A stretch of 64,000 nt of DNA from Butyrivibrio sp. AE3004 (GTDB taxonomy: Bacteria > Bacillota > Clostridia > Lachnospirales > Lachnospiraceae), in the NCBI RefSeq assembly GCF_000703165.1, contig NZ_JNLQ01000002.1:372001-436000 (forward strand), in the 5' to 3' direction. Shown one piece after another: positions 56,213 through 64,000 of this stretch. The notes under the pieces are model-generated. The model searched no databases. It was given only the letters and a program-made list of their open reading frames with translations, and was not told the origin of the DNA. Each line of letters opens with the position of its first letter. Position 1 is the stretch's first letter. Position numbers and translations under genes: made by a program.

Positions 56213-58978
56213 ATGGGGAAGAATCACAGAATCCATTTCGGATTTCTTTTTCACGTAAATTTTTACCATCCGGATCTTGGTGATTCCAATGACGATAAGG
56301 GCTTTGGAAGAGACCTGTCGAGAATTCGTGAGATTCTTGAGATTTTGAAGCGGGCAAATAATGATGGACAACCGGTGCAGGCAACCTGGGATTTTGAAAA
56401 TGATTATACCCTGGGCAGAATACTTCCTTCTCTTGGTCCTGATGTTATAGACGGCGTAAAGACAAGACTTCGTGAACGGGGAGACGAGCTTGTTTTATCC
56501 GGAAGACATGCAAATCTTTTTGCGGGAATGACCGGAAAAGAATTGAATTTTGCTCTTCATTACAAGTCTAATGAGCTTGGAGAAACTTCGGATGTGCTGC
56601 GGACTGAGGGGGATATTTTTTCACCTGCTATGATTGGGAGACTTCGCAAAGCAGGGATAAACACGGTGCTTCTTAGTAACAGTAATGTTGGACCGAATGC
56701 ACTCTCAGGTGTAGTAAGGGAGTTTGGAAAATCTGATTATGCGACTTATAATCCTGCGACGTACAGGCATGGAAATAATTCCATGAACGTGATTCCAGTA
56801 TATACACCTGCGGATTGGATAGAAGAGGGATCGCTGACCAGATTTCTTAATTCACTGCATGCAAAGCAGGTTTCAGGTGAGATAGAGGGTGATATTTTCA
56901 TTCTTGCAGGGGCAGATGTGAAAAGTCCCTGGTGGGAGCCTATGGAAATAAGAACTCTTTTCAGAAAGGCAGCAGGAACGGAAGGGCTTGCAGGTTTCCT
57001 TAAGGCCCTAAGAAAACTTGATTTTGTAGCATACAACACTCCCAGTGGATATATGACGGATCATGCGCCTGTTTCCGAGATTTCATTTTCAGGAGATATG
57101 GGCTGCGGCACGAGCGGAGATCTTTCAAACTATAGCGAGCTTCCTTTTGACAGACTGATATGGACCAGAATCGAGAGAGCGAGAATGGGAAGCAAAGTTT
57201 ATAACGCAGAGAGAGTTTCAGATTCGTTGTCAGAGAGAGTAAAGATTCTTTCCGCATCGGATTTTGGACCCTTTTCACCCGCACCCGCTAAGGACAGATT
57301 TAAAGAGATTGATAAGCGTTCAAAAGAGATTCAGAAAATAGAGCGCAGAGCAATAAATGCCAAGGAAATGTCCATGCGGACAAGCGGAAGGCAGAGACTT
57401 AACAATAGCGCCGCCGGCAAACATCTCTACTCCAGAAGAAGGGATGAAGAGGAGAGGAATTCATTTATCATAATGAATCCCAAAGGACAAAAGACAGTCA
57501 CCTTTCAGCTTGCCATAGACAGCGGAATGTGTCCTAAGGTAAAGACACTTGTTTTTGAGTGCGACGAATGCAGGATAAATACATATACCGCTGTAGAGAT
57601 GGGGACAGATAACGGTTATGTAAATTCTGTTTTCGTGATCATGAGATTTGCGGAAGCACAGAGCACTTATAAAATTTTTTATCATTTTGACAGAAAAGAC
57701 ATTCCCAAGGAACCACATAAGCCTCTTATAGAGCTTGGACCTGAGGATCACCCTGTTTTTCATGCTGAGGGAGCAATGAGAAGACTCCTGGAGGCGCAGG
57801 GAAAATTAAAGGCAAAGCCGGAGCCTGTCAAGGAAGAAAAAAACCAGGCTGTTGCAGAGCGTATAGCAGCAATGAGAAGTGCCAAGGAGTCGGCAAGACC
57901 CGCAGGCTATAATGCTAACGGAGAGAGAGAAAGCTATGTAATAATAAGTCCGGAGCAAAAGCTTAAGCTTGTGGTTGGTGGAACCGGTGCTTCGAAGGGT
58001 AAGATCAGAGAAGTATATTTCGGAGATGAGAGAATAGGCGATGACCAGTTCCTGTCTTCGTTTATAAAGTGCGGTAACGTTGTAAATGAATTTACCTGCG
58101 AAGAGGTTAGCGAGGCTGAATTTGCCGGAAAAGGTGACGGCGTTATGGTTCAGGGAGCAGTGCACGCGCAGGGCGAAACGTCTCCGGGAAAATATAAATT
58201 GCAGATAATCAAATCCCCGGCACTTAAGGGTATCGACGGCCTTTTTATACATATGGATGTTACCTATCCCGAAATGGGAGACGCAGCAGACAAGCTGCAG
58301 GAGATAGTTCCTTTTCAGATATCGCCTCAATACCACGCAGGAGTATCCGTTATCAGAAAAAGCTTTACAGGCGATGTGAGTGACTATCCAGTCTCTGTTT
58401 TTGGTAAAGCAGTAAGAGGAAATGAGAATCTGCAGTCGTTCAATCATCAGCTTACTGCCGGAATAGTCGGAGCAAAGGGAGCGCTTTCCGGTATACTTCT
58501 CGGTATGACAAGAACTGTGCTTGGTGGACTTGCCGTATGCCCGGGAAGGCTTGTAACTGACGGTGAGGGCCAGCATCTTAGTCTTAATCCTTATGGAACC
58601 TATGGAGTGCGCGAAAAGAAATATCCGTCTAAGAGCGAGGGGCTTCTGCAAAAATATGCGGATTCTGTTATAAATGAAAAGCCTGTTAATACAGCAGCAG
58701 CTTACAGCGGAGTCAGGGAGAAGTTCTGTATGTGTCTTGCAGGCTTTGGAGGGGCAAGACCTTCGGAAGGTCTTGTTGCTGAACTTACGGCATTTTGTGA
58801 CGGAGCTGTTATCTGCGGCGATGAAGCGGGAGTTATTCATCCGTTTGAAGGAGATAACGTCATTCTTCCAAAGGCTTTTTCCGAAGTTGCCATAGGTACG
58901 TCGGGACATGAAGAGCCTGAGGATATGAAGCAGTTAAAAACTGACCTTGCAAGATTTTTAAATCAACGTCGCAAATAG
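56213..58978 (+). CDS. Putative glycosidase/deacetylase-fold protein (GH57/GH38-like)
   Basis: A 921-residue cytoplasmic protein, no signal peptide. The N-terminal 330 residues look like the beta/alpha barrel of the glycoside hydrolase/deacetylase superfamily (IHFGFLFHVNFYHP, TWDFENDYTLGR, LRTEGDIFSPAMIGRLRKAGI, then FILAGADVKSPWW). The next part (330-560) is charged and includes a linker; the C-terminal 350 residues are beta-rich with VVGGTGASKGKIREVYFGD, similar to the sandwich domains of family 38/57 enzymes. Catalytic Glu/Asp cannot be named with confidence, so an inactive or non-enzymatic role is possible. GTTGGGGGAG precedes the ATG. A strong terminator follows. Confidence 0.5.
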   Translation: MGKNHRIHFGFLFHVNFYHPDLGDSNDDKGFGRDLSRIREILEILKRANNDGQPVQATWDFENDYTLGRILPSLGPDVIDGVKTRLRERGDELVLSGRHANLFAGMTGKELNFALHYKSNELGETSDVLRTEGDIFSPAMIGRLRKAGINTVLLSNSNVGPNALSGVVREFGKSDYATYNPATYRHGNNSMNVIPVYTPADWIEEGSLTRFLNSLHAKQVSGEIEGDIFILAGADVKSPWWEPMEIRTLFRKAAGTEGLAGFLKALRKLDFVAYNTPSGYMTDHAPVSEISFSGDMGCGTSGDLSNYSELPFDRLIWTRIERARMGSKVYNAERVSDSLSERVKILSASDFGPFSPAPAKDRFKEIDKRSKEIQKIERRAINAKEMSMRTSGRQRLNNSAAGKHLYSRRRDEEERNSFIIMNPKGQKTVTFQLAIDSGMCPKVKTLVFECDECRINTYTAVEMGTDNGYVNSVFVIMRFAEAQSTYKIFYHFDRKDIPKEPHKPLIELGPEDHPVFHAEGAMRRLLEAQGKLKAKPEPVKEEKNQAVAERIAAMRSAKESARPAGYNANGERESYVIISPEQKLKLVVGGTGASKGKIREVYFGDERIGDDQFLSSFIKCGNVVNEFTCEEVSEAEFAGKGDGVMVQGAVHAQGETSPGKYKLQIIKSPALKGIDGLFIHMDVTYPEMGDAADKLQEIVPFQISPQYHAGVSVIRKSFTGDVSDYPVSVFGKAVRGNENLQSFNHQLTAGIVGAKGALSGILLGMTRTVLGGLAVCPGRLVTDGEGQHLSLNPYGTYGVREKKYPSKSEGLLQKYADSVINEKPVNTAAAYSGVREKFCMCLAGFGGARPSEGLVAELTAFCDGAVICGDEAGVIHPFEGDNVILPKAFSEVAIGTSGHEEPEDMKQLKTDLARFLNQRRK

Positions 58979-59014
58979 TATTGACTCAGATATGTTTCTT
59001 TTGATATTGTAGAC

Positions 59015-59062
59015 AAAGGCAAAGGCGCCGTTCCATATAGGGGAAGTGCCTTTGCCTTTTTT
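59015..59062 (+). terminator. Intrinsic terminator
   Basis: AAAGGCAAAGGC pairs perfectly with GCCTTTGCCTTT around a 21-base loop containing a smaller dyad and is followed by TTT. Ends the 921-residue gene transcript. Confidence 0.9.
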
Positions 59063-59167
59063 CTTATAAAAATACAGTTGAGCAGAATACTTACAGTGAG
59101 ATGGTATCGAGCTTTTTATGTAGTTATTCAGCTAAAGAAAATGGGCATAATGTAAAGAATTAAACCG

Positions 59168-59195
59168 GCGTCTTAAAGACACATAGAAAAGACGC
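59168..59195 (+). promoter_or_regulatory. Leader hairpin directly before glnA
   Basis: GCGTCTT and AAGACGC close a 14-base loop that ends six bases before the glnA ribosome binding site. It could influence glnA translation. I could not match it to the paired hexaloop hairpins bound by ANTAR proteins. Confidence 0.4.
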
Positions 59196-59209
59196 AGAAA
59201 AGAGGACAA

Positions 59210-60562
59210 ATGGGAAAGCTTACCAAGAAGGATATTTTCAGGATTGTCAACGAAGAGGATGTCGCATTCATAAGGCTTCAGTTCTGTGATATTTTCGGAA
59301 CTCCGAAGAATATCGCTATCACAGCGGGCCAGCTTGAGAGCGCACTTAATAATGAATGTATGTTTGACGGCTCTGCGATAGAAGGATTTACGGGTATGGA
59401 GGGTGAAAGCTCACAGGAAACTTTAAGCGAGATGTATCTGTATCCTGACCTGGACAGTTTTCAGATATATCCCTGGAGACCACAGAGCGGAAAAGTTGCG
59501 AGAATGTTCTGTGATGTCTACACTGCGGACAGAAAGCCTTTTTCCGGCGATCCCAGAAGTATTCTGAAAAGAGTACTAAGTGATGCCAAGGAAATGGGAA
59601 TGACCTTCAAGGCTGATCCGGAGCTTGAGTTTTTTCTGTTTGATCTTGATGATGAAGGGCAGCCGACTACGGAGACTCATGAGAATGCAGGGTATTTTGA
59701 CCTCGCACCTGCAGACCAGGGTGAGAACGTAAGACGAGACATTATTATGAATCTTGAGGAGCTTGATTTTAATATAACTTCATCCCACCATGAGATTTCT
59801 CCGGCCCAGCATGAAATAGATTTTACAGAAGATGATGCTGAAAGAATGGCAGATATGATCATGACCTTTAAGATGACGGTCAAGACAATTGCCAAGAGGC
59901 ACGGCCTCTATGCGACATTTATGCCAAAGCCCAAAGAAGGTGTAAACGGTTCCGGTATGCACATAAATATTTTGTGTGAGGATGAGGATGGTAACGACCT
60001 TTTTTCTGAGAATGGCAATCTGTCTGATATGGCGAAGGAGTTTATTGCCGGAATCCTGGATCACATCTGTGGAATGACGCTGGTTACAAATCCGGGAGTT
60101 AATTCCTATAAGCGTCTTGTACCCGGGTACGATGCTCCTGTTAATGTTTCCTGGTCTGCATCCTCAGCAAATAGGAGTGCTCTCATAAGAATTCCTTCCA
60201 TGTCCGGTAAAAATGCGAGAATAGAGCTTAGAAATCCTGATGCAACCTGTAACCCGTATCTTGCGATCGCACTCATCCTTGCAGCAGGAATGGATGGAAT
60301 AAAGAGAGGGCTTACACCTCCCGCTGAGCTAAAAATGAATCTGAAAAACAAAACAGATGATGAGCTAAGAAAAACAAAGCTTTCGACTCTTCCCGAAACT
60401 CTGGGTGAGGCGATAGAAAGCTATCAGAAGGATAAATTTGTCAGAAAGGTTCTGGGGGATGCGGTTTTCAACAGGTACCTTGACGCAAAGAGAAAAGAAT
60501 GGAAAAACTTCCGCACATGCGTTACGCAGTGGGAAATCAAAGAATATCTGAACAAGCAGTAA
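59210..60562 (+). CDS. glnA: Glutamine synthetase, type I
   Basis: A 450-residue GSI enzyme, the short GSI-alpha length. Typical elements are FDGSAIEGF (about 52-60), ADPELEFFLF, the HHEISPAQHEIDF metal/ammonia region (about 192-204), GSGMHINI, the NPGVNSYKRLVPGYDAPV loop and IRIPSMSG. No tyrosine adenylylation segment of the GSI-beta type is seen, so control is by feedback or protein partners rather than by GlnE. AGAGGACAA precedes the ATG. The next gene, an ANTAR regulator, follows 18 bases later. Forms glutamine from glutamate, ammonia and ATP. Confidence 0.97.
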   Translation: MGKLTKKDIFRIVNEEDVAFIRLQFCDIFGTPKNIAITAGQLESALNNECMFDGSAIEGFTGMEGESSQETLSEMYLYPDLDSFQIYPWRPQSGKVARMFCDVYTADRKPFSGDPRSILKRVLSDAKEMGMTFKADPELEFFLFDLDDEGQPTTETHENAGYFDLAPADQGENVRRDIIMNLEELDFNITSSHHEISPAQHEIDFTEDDAERMADMIMTFKMTVKTIAKRHGLYATFMPKPKEGVNGSGMHINILCEDEDGNDLFSENGNLSDMAKEFIAGILDHICGMTLVTNPGVNSYKRLVPGYDAPVNVSWSASSANRSALIRIPSMSGKNARIELRNPDATCNPYLAIALILAAGMDGIKRGLTPPAELKMNLKNKTDDELRKTKLSTLPETLGEAIESYQKDKFVRKVLGDAVFNRYLDAKRKEWKNFRTCVTQWEIKEYLNKQ

Positions 60563-60580
60563 GATAAAGGAAGTAACAGG

Positions 60581-61132
60581 TTGCAGAATATTATCGTGGC
60601 ATTCGCAAAGCAGGAGGATGCGCAGAATTTTAAAAGCATATTGATGCGTGGCGGTTTTGAACCTGCCTACGTATGCCTGACCGGAGCTCAGGTTCTTTCA
60701 GCTATGGAGAACCTGGGAAACGGTGTGGTAATCTGCGGCTATCGCCTGGGTGATATGCTCTGCACCGAGCTTTCAGAGGATATGCCGGAGTATTTTAAGA
60801 TGCTCCTTATTGCCAGCAAAGCAAAGGCTGACGACCTTGATCTTTACGGAAAAGAAAATGTAGTTTATCTGCCAACACCCTTGAAGAAGGATGATCTGTT
60901 TTCTACCCTCACGATGATGATAGAGGGCGCTGCAATTCGCCGAAAAAAGGTGAAGGAAAAAAGGCGCTTTAGAAGCAGTGAGGATCAAAAAGTTATCGAC
61001 AGGGCAAAAGCCATACTTATGGAGCGTCATAATATGACTGAGCCTGAAGCCCACAAATATCTTCAGAAATGTTCCATGGATTCCGGAACATCACTCCTTG
61101 AAACAGCTGAAATGCTTTTGGCTTTTAAGTAA
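60581..61132 (+). CDS. ANTAR-domain RNA-binding regulator
   Basis: A 183-residue protein with an N-terminal receiver-like domain (1-115) that lacks the acidic pocket of true receivers (NIIVAFAKQEDAQNF, VVICGYRLGD) and a C-terminal ANTAR domain (about 125-183: VIDRAKAILMERHNMTEPEAHKYLQ and CSMDSGTSLLETAEMLL). ANTAR proteins bind RNA hairpin pairs and prevent termination, mostly in nitrogen genes. It starts with TTG after AAAGGAAG and belongs to the glnA transcript. It lacks a phosphorylatable Asp and may respond by protein contact or ligand. Targets were not found in the glnA leader. Confidence 0.85.
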   Translation: MQNIIVAFAKQEDAQNFKSILMRGGFEPAYVCLTGAQVLSAMENLGNGVVICGYRLGDMLCTELSEDMPEYFKMLLIASKAKADDLDLYGKENVVYLPTPLKKDDLFSTLTMMIEGAAIRRKKVKEKRRFRSSEDQKVIDRAKAILMERHNMTEPEAHKYLQKCSMDSGTSLLETAEMLLAFK

Positions 61133-61138
61133 TCACTT

Positions 61139-61201
61139 AGCGAGGTATTTTCGAGCTTAGTGTACTACTTAGTTCTGGCGAGCGGATGCGAGAGCAGAAC
61201 T
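61139..61201. repeat. Hairpin repeat between ANTAR and thioesterase genes
   Basis: AGTTCTG (61171) and CAGAACT (61195) enclose GCGAGCGGATGCGAGAG, which echoes the GGATGCGC of the block near 5900. In front, CACTTAGC and GCTTAGTG form a second, imperfect dyad. Confidence 0.45.
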
Positions 61202-61290
61202 TCCGAAATTTCTTTTATATATATAATGCATAACCAAGGCATATGGTGTGATATAATATATCTATATTTAGCGGAAAACGGAGGGCGGTT

Positions 61291-61800
61291 ATGAATAACA
61301 GAGTTTTTCACGTAGATCACCAGATTGCCAGCAAGAATGTAGATGATTCGGCTACCGAATGGACCAGAGTCGTTCAGTACGATGAGATTAATGGGTATGA
61401 GCGATTATCCGGCGGAAAGCTTATGAGCTGGATTGACCAGGTTGCAGGTACGGTTGCGTTGAGGCATGCCGGGACGCCTGTCACGACAGCAGCTATCGAC
61501 AATATGCAATTTAAACAGTCGATAAAGCTTAATGATATAGTGGTTGTTCGCGGTCACATTACCCATGTTGGACGTACTGCTATGGAGATTCGTGTCGACA
61601 CTTATGTTGAAGATCTCCACACAGGTATGAGACATGTTGTGAACAGAGCATATGTTACTGAAGTATGCATTGATGAAGAGGGTAAGCCAACAACGGTTCC
61701 TTATGGTTTAAATGTCCGCACTGAGGTCGAGAGAGCTGAGTGGCAGGGCGCTGAAAGGAGAATAGAGCTTCGTGCACAGAGGAGAAGAGAGGGATTCTGA
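61291..61800 (+). CDS. Acyl-CoA thioesterase (hotdog fold)
   Basis: A 169-residue hotdog-fold protein of the YciA/BACH type. The core has LSGGKLMSWIDQVAGTVALRHAG (key residues Asp in WIDQ and Ala-Gly region, about 42-58), DNMQFKQSIKLNDIV and a C-terminal strand pair. These proteins hydrolyse acyl-CoA in the cytoplasm as hexamers. The C-terminal end after about residue 140 is basic and Arg-rich (GAERRIELRAQRRREGF). GGAGGGCGG lies before the ATG. A terminator follows. Its place near ptb-buk may be chance; the substrate chain length is not predictable. Confidence 0.85.
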   Translation: MNNRVFHVDHQIASKNVDDSATEWTRVVQYDEINGYERLSGGKLMSWIDQVAGTVALRHAGTPVTTAAIDNMQFKQSIKLNDIVVVRGHITHVGRTAMEIRVDTYVEDLHTGMRHVVNRAYVTEVCIDEEGKPTTVPYGLNVRTEVERAEWQGAERRIELRAQRRREGF

Positions 61801-61858
61801 GTATTGAATTTATTTTTGAAAAAAGACTTCCACTCCTACACTAAAAAGTGTAAAATGG

Positions 61859-61895
61859 TTTCCTGCGTAGTTTTTTTTCTGCGCAGGAAATTTTG
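61859..61895 (+). terminator. Intrinsic terminator
   Basis: TTTCCTGCG pairs with CGCAGGAAA around a T-rich loop and is followed by TTTTG. It lies 59 bases past the thioesterase stop. Confidence 0.8.
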
Positions 61896-61962
61896 CGTAT
61901 TATAAGAAAAAAATAATTTTTGTTTTCGAGGGGAGATTACTAAAGAGGGATCAGAAAACAAA

Positions 61963-62622
61963 ATGGAAAACTATGAAGTTAAATATCATCAGCAAAAAAG
62001 GCTGATAGATCAGCTTATGCATGCTCTTGCCAGGGTGGCCGATGAAAATGGTAAATATACGAAGGAACATTCTGAGAGAGTCGCACTGTACTCAATGGAA
62101 ATTGCGAGAAGTATGGGAAAAAGTCGCAAGGAGCAGTACGAGATATATCAGATGGGGCTTCTGCATGATATCGGAAAAATAGGGATTCCCGATTCAATAA
62201 CCGCTAAACCGGAAGGTCTTCAGGATGATGAATACAGTCTTATGAAACAGCATCCTATGATAGGCGCCAGGATTCTTCAGAATATTACGGAGATTCCGGG
62301 GCTTGCTGTGGGCGCCAGATGGCATCACGAGAGATATGACGGAAGCGGATATCCGGATGGGCTTATAGGCAATGCCATTCCTGAAGAAGCACGTATTATA
62401 GGCTGTGCAGATGCATATGATGCGATGAGCTCCGAGAGGAATTATTCCGGAGTTATGAAACAGCAGAAGGTAAGAGAAGAAATTGAACGCGGAAAGGGAA
62501 CTCAGTTTGATCCGAAGATAGCTGACATTCTTCTTCAAATGATAGATGATGACAAAAATTACGTTATGAACTCAGAGGTTCCGACTTATATTATTGAGGA
62601 ATATTTTTCCAGATTGGAATGA
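61963..62622 (+). CDS. Stand-alone HD-GYP c-di-GMP phosphodiesterase
   Basis: A 219-residue HD-GYP protein. The metal residues are His-Asp in LLHDIGKIGIPD (about 66-77) and the later HHERYDGSGYPDG (about 124-136) with the GYP motif; also H in EHSERVALYS (about 40) and DAYDAMSSER. All key residues are present. It should hydrolyse c-di-GMP. The domain is very similar to the C-terminal part of the gene at 38572 (both MGL-HDIGK and GARWHHERYDG), so it is likely a duplicate without the sensor part. It has no membrane segment and no sensor domain. A GAGGGATC binding site precedes the ATG. Confidence 0.9.
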   Translation: MENYEVKYHQQKRLIDQLMHALARVADENGKYTKEHSERVALYSMEIARSMGKSRKEQYEIYQMGLLHDIGKIGIPDSITAKPEGLQDDEYSLMKQHPMIGARILQNITEIPGLAVGARWHHERYDGSGYPDGLIGNAIPEEARIIGCADAYDAMSSERNYSGVMKQQKVREEIERGKGTQFDPKIADILLQMIDDDKNYVMNSEVPTYIIEEYFSRLE

Positions 62623-62719
62623 GGAAAAATTCATAGTCAATTGTTATTCTTAATTCCTGCAAGAGTGTAAAAAAATTTAAGCAGAGAAGAATAATTCAAT
62701 TTTTGAGTTCGATTGAAAA

Positions 62720-62765
62720 GCATGACACATCGTGGTAAAATTTTAACGATGTGCCATGTTTTTTA
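62720..62765 (+). terminator. Intrinsic terminator before ptb
   Basis: GCATGACACATCGT pairs with ACGATGTGCCATG (with two mismatches) around an AT loop and is followed by TTTTTT. It lies about 100 bases after the HD-GYP stop. Confidence 0.75.
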
Positions 62766-62815
62766 TTAATTGTGGCTCAATATAAATTTGTTTATATAAC
62801 CCAGGAGGTACACTG

Positions 62816-63733
62816 ATGAGTAAGAGTTTCGACGATATTCTTGCAAAGTTAAAGACAGCCAGCACTAAGAAGCTTGCAGTAGCTTGTGCACAGGATGAGC
62901 CTGTTCTTGAGGCTGTTAAGCTGGCAAAGGAGCGCGGCATCGCAGATGCTATTCTTGTAGGCGATAAGGAAGAAATTGAGAAGATTGCTGCAGGTATGGG
63001 CATGGATCTTTCACAGTTCGAAATTATCGATGAGAAGGATACAGTAGAGGCTGCAACTAAGGCAGTATCACTTGTTCATGATGGCAAGGCTGATATTTAT
63101 ATGAAGGGACAGCTTGATTCCAAGACATTCCTTAAGTCTGTTTTGAATAAGGAAGTTGGACTTCGTACAGGTCGTCCTCTTTCTCATGTATGTGTGTTTG
63201 AGATTCCCGGCATTGACCGTCTTCTTTTCCTTACAGACGTTGCTTTCATGCCTTATCCCACTCTTGAAGATAAAAAGGTTATCATTGAATATACAGTAAA
63301 TGTTGCAAGAGCTTGTGGCGTTGAGTGTCCTAAGGTTGCTCCTCTTGCAGCTGTTGAAGTTGTAAATGACAAGATGCCCGTAACTGTTGAGGCTGCTGAG
63401 CTTACACGTCTCAATGAGGCAGGTGAGATTAAGAACTGCATCGTTGACGGACCTCTTTCAATGGATCTTGCAATCGATCCTTCTGCGGCAGAACACAAGG
63501 CAGGCGCTAAGGACCGTAAGATTGTAGGTGACGCAGATATCCTTCTTTTCCCTGATATTCATGCAGGTAACCTTACATACAAGACAATCGTTCGTCTTGC
63601 TACAGTTAAGAACGGTAACATCCTTACAGGAACCAAGGCTCCCGTAATTCTTACATCACGTTCTGATTCTGTTGAGGTTAAGCTCAACTCTATCGCACTT
63701 GCAGCAGTAGTAGCAGAAGAGAAGAATTTATAA
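62816..63733 (+). CDS. ptb: Phosphate butyryltransferase
   Basis: A 305-residue phosphotransbutyrylase/phosphotransacetylase-family enzyme. Recognisable parts are KLAVACAQDEPVLEAV, AILVGDKEEIEKIA, VHDGKADIYMKGQLDSK-type segment (key GQLDS region, about 95-103) and LLFPDIHAGNLTYK near the end (about 242-255). It converts butyryl-CoA and phosphate into butyryl-phosphate. GGAGGT lies before the ATG. It is followed 23 bases later by the butyrate kinase gene, the classical pair for making butyrate and ATP in fermentation. The codon use is strongly biased, as in highly expressed genes. Confidence 0.93.
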   Translation: MSKSFDDILAKLKTASTKKLAVACAQDEPVLEAVKLAKERGIADAILVGDKEEIEKIAAGMGMDLSQFEIIDEKDTVEAATKAVSLVHDGKADIYMKGQLDSKTFLKSVLNKEVGLRTGRPLSHVCVFEIPGIDRLLFLTDVAFMPYPTLEDKKVIIEYTVNVARACGVECPKVAPLAAVEVVNDKMPVTVEAAELTRLNEAGEIKNCIVDGPLSMDLAIDPSAAEHKAGAKDRKIVGDADILLFPDIHAGNLTYKTIVRLATVKNGNILTGTKAPVILTSRSDSVEVKLNSIALAAVVAEEKNL

Positions 63734-63756
63734 TAAGGGAAAAAGGAGAGAAAACC

Positions 63757-64000
63757 ATGATCAAAAGTTTAATTATCAATCCGGGTTCCACATCAACAAA
63801 GCTTGGTATTTTCGAGGATGAGACACTTAAAATGGATGAGACACTCCGCCATCCCACAGAGGAGATTGCAAAGTATGATCACATCACTGATCAGCTTGGC
63901 TGGAGAAAGGAACTCATTCTTAACTTCCTCAAAGAGTCAAATGTAGACGTAAAGTCTTTCAATGTTATTGTAGGCCGCGGCGGACTTGTTAAGCCCATCC
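63757..64000 (+). CDS. buk: Butyrate kinase (N-terminal part, runs off the window)
   Basis: The last 244 bases hold the start of a gene coding for at least 81 residues: IKSLIINPGSTSTKLGIF at residues 2-19 is the acetate/butyrate kinase phosphate-binding start, and GRGGLVKP at the end is typical for butyrate kinase. The frame is uninterrupted to the window edge. AAAGGAGAG precedes the ATG. With ptb it would form butyrate and ATP from butyryl-phosphate. The C-terminal part is missing only because the window ends here. Confidence 0.93.
   Translation, partial: MIKSLIINPGSTSTKLGIFEDETLKMDETLRHPTEEIAKYDHITDQLGWRKELILNFLKESNVDVKSFNVIVGRGGLVKPI

Noticed and set aside
59066..59209. ANTAR target hairpins in the glnA leader
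   Set aside because: Only one dyad was found, without the pair of hexanucleotide loops needed for an ANTAR site.
20772..62815. Possible c-di-GMP riboswitches before the surface and signalling genes
   Set aside because: I looked for GEMM type I and II core sequences in the leaders at 20.8, 42.3, 44.9, 54.9 and 61.9 kb and saw none.

Overview
The window looks like a chromosomal segment of a low-GC, butyrate-producing Lachnospiraceae bacterium, most likely Butyrivibrio or a close relative. Reasons: the ptb-buk butyrate pair at the right edge, a DUF3793/flavodoxin/Fur-like cluster, abundant HD-GYP/GGDEF/PilZ genes, strong GGAGG-type ribosome binding sites with occasional TTG/GTG starts, and giant surface proteins built from InlB-like and MBG-like repeats. 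The genus is inference; there is no rRNA gene or marker in the window to fix it.

1-12 kb is mostly small housekeeping and hypothetical genes (PspC, DUF4342, GNAT, hydrolases, shikimate kinase, ThpR, a deoxyribonucleotidase, an MBL-fold hydrolase). Inside it is a putative metal-responsive cluster: a flavodoxin diverging from a DUF3793 protein and a short Fur-like DNA-binding protein, with three GTTAG-N6-CTAAC operators and a near-perfect Fur box between them. The cluster is followed by a hairpin-rich repeat block carrying a sensor-kinase remnant, and by a gene-free stretch (7.3-7.45 kb) with an unexplained ordered hairpin/repeat structure.

12.2-16 kb is a complete riboflavin operon (promoter, FMN riboswitch, terminator, ribD-ribE-ribBA-ribH). 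16-20.6 kb is sbcD-sbcC. 20.7-23.2 kb is a secreted MBG/BspA-type repeat protein, followed by prs on the minus strand. 24.5-31.2 kb is a five-gene oligopeptide/nickel-type ABC importer followed by two paralogous SAM methyltransferases. 31.3-34.7 kb holds a glycosyltransferase, an ACT-domain protein and an M32 carboxypeptidase.

34.7-62.6 kb is the most distinctive part, a signalling and surface region. Four tandem genes encode a hybrid histidine kinase, a membrane protein whose phospho-His positions are both substituted, a lone receiver, and a membrane protein combining a kinase dimerisation domain without ATPase, a receiver, an HPt and an HD-GYP c-di-GMP phosphodiesterase. Next come a LytTR response regulator, a small MBG-type membrane-anchored protein translationally coupled to a Cache-HAMP-GGDEF cyclase, a 2587-residue surface protein, a PilZ protein with a long acidic tail, an EF-hand-like protein, a large putative glycosidase-fold protein, glnA with an ANTAR regulator, a thioesterase and a stand-alone HD-GYP. 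All three secreted MBG-containing proteins of the window share an upstream motif (GTCAAGTACGA) placed exactly 63 nt before a -10 hexamer with no recognisable -35 box. This suggests one activator-dependent surface-protein regulon. The neighbouring LytTR regulator and c-di-GMP modules are natural but unproven candidates for its control.

The right end is ptb and the start of buk. No tRNA, rRNA, CRISPR array, intact insertion sequence or prophage was seen.
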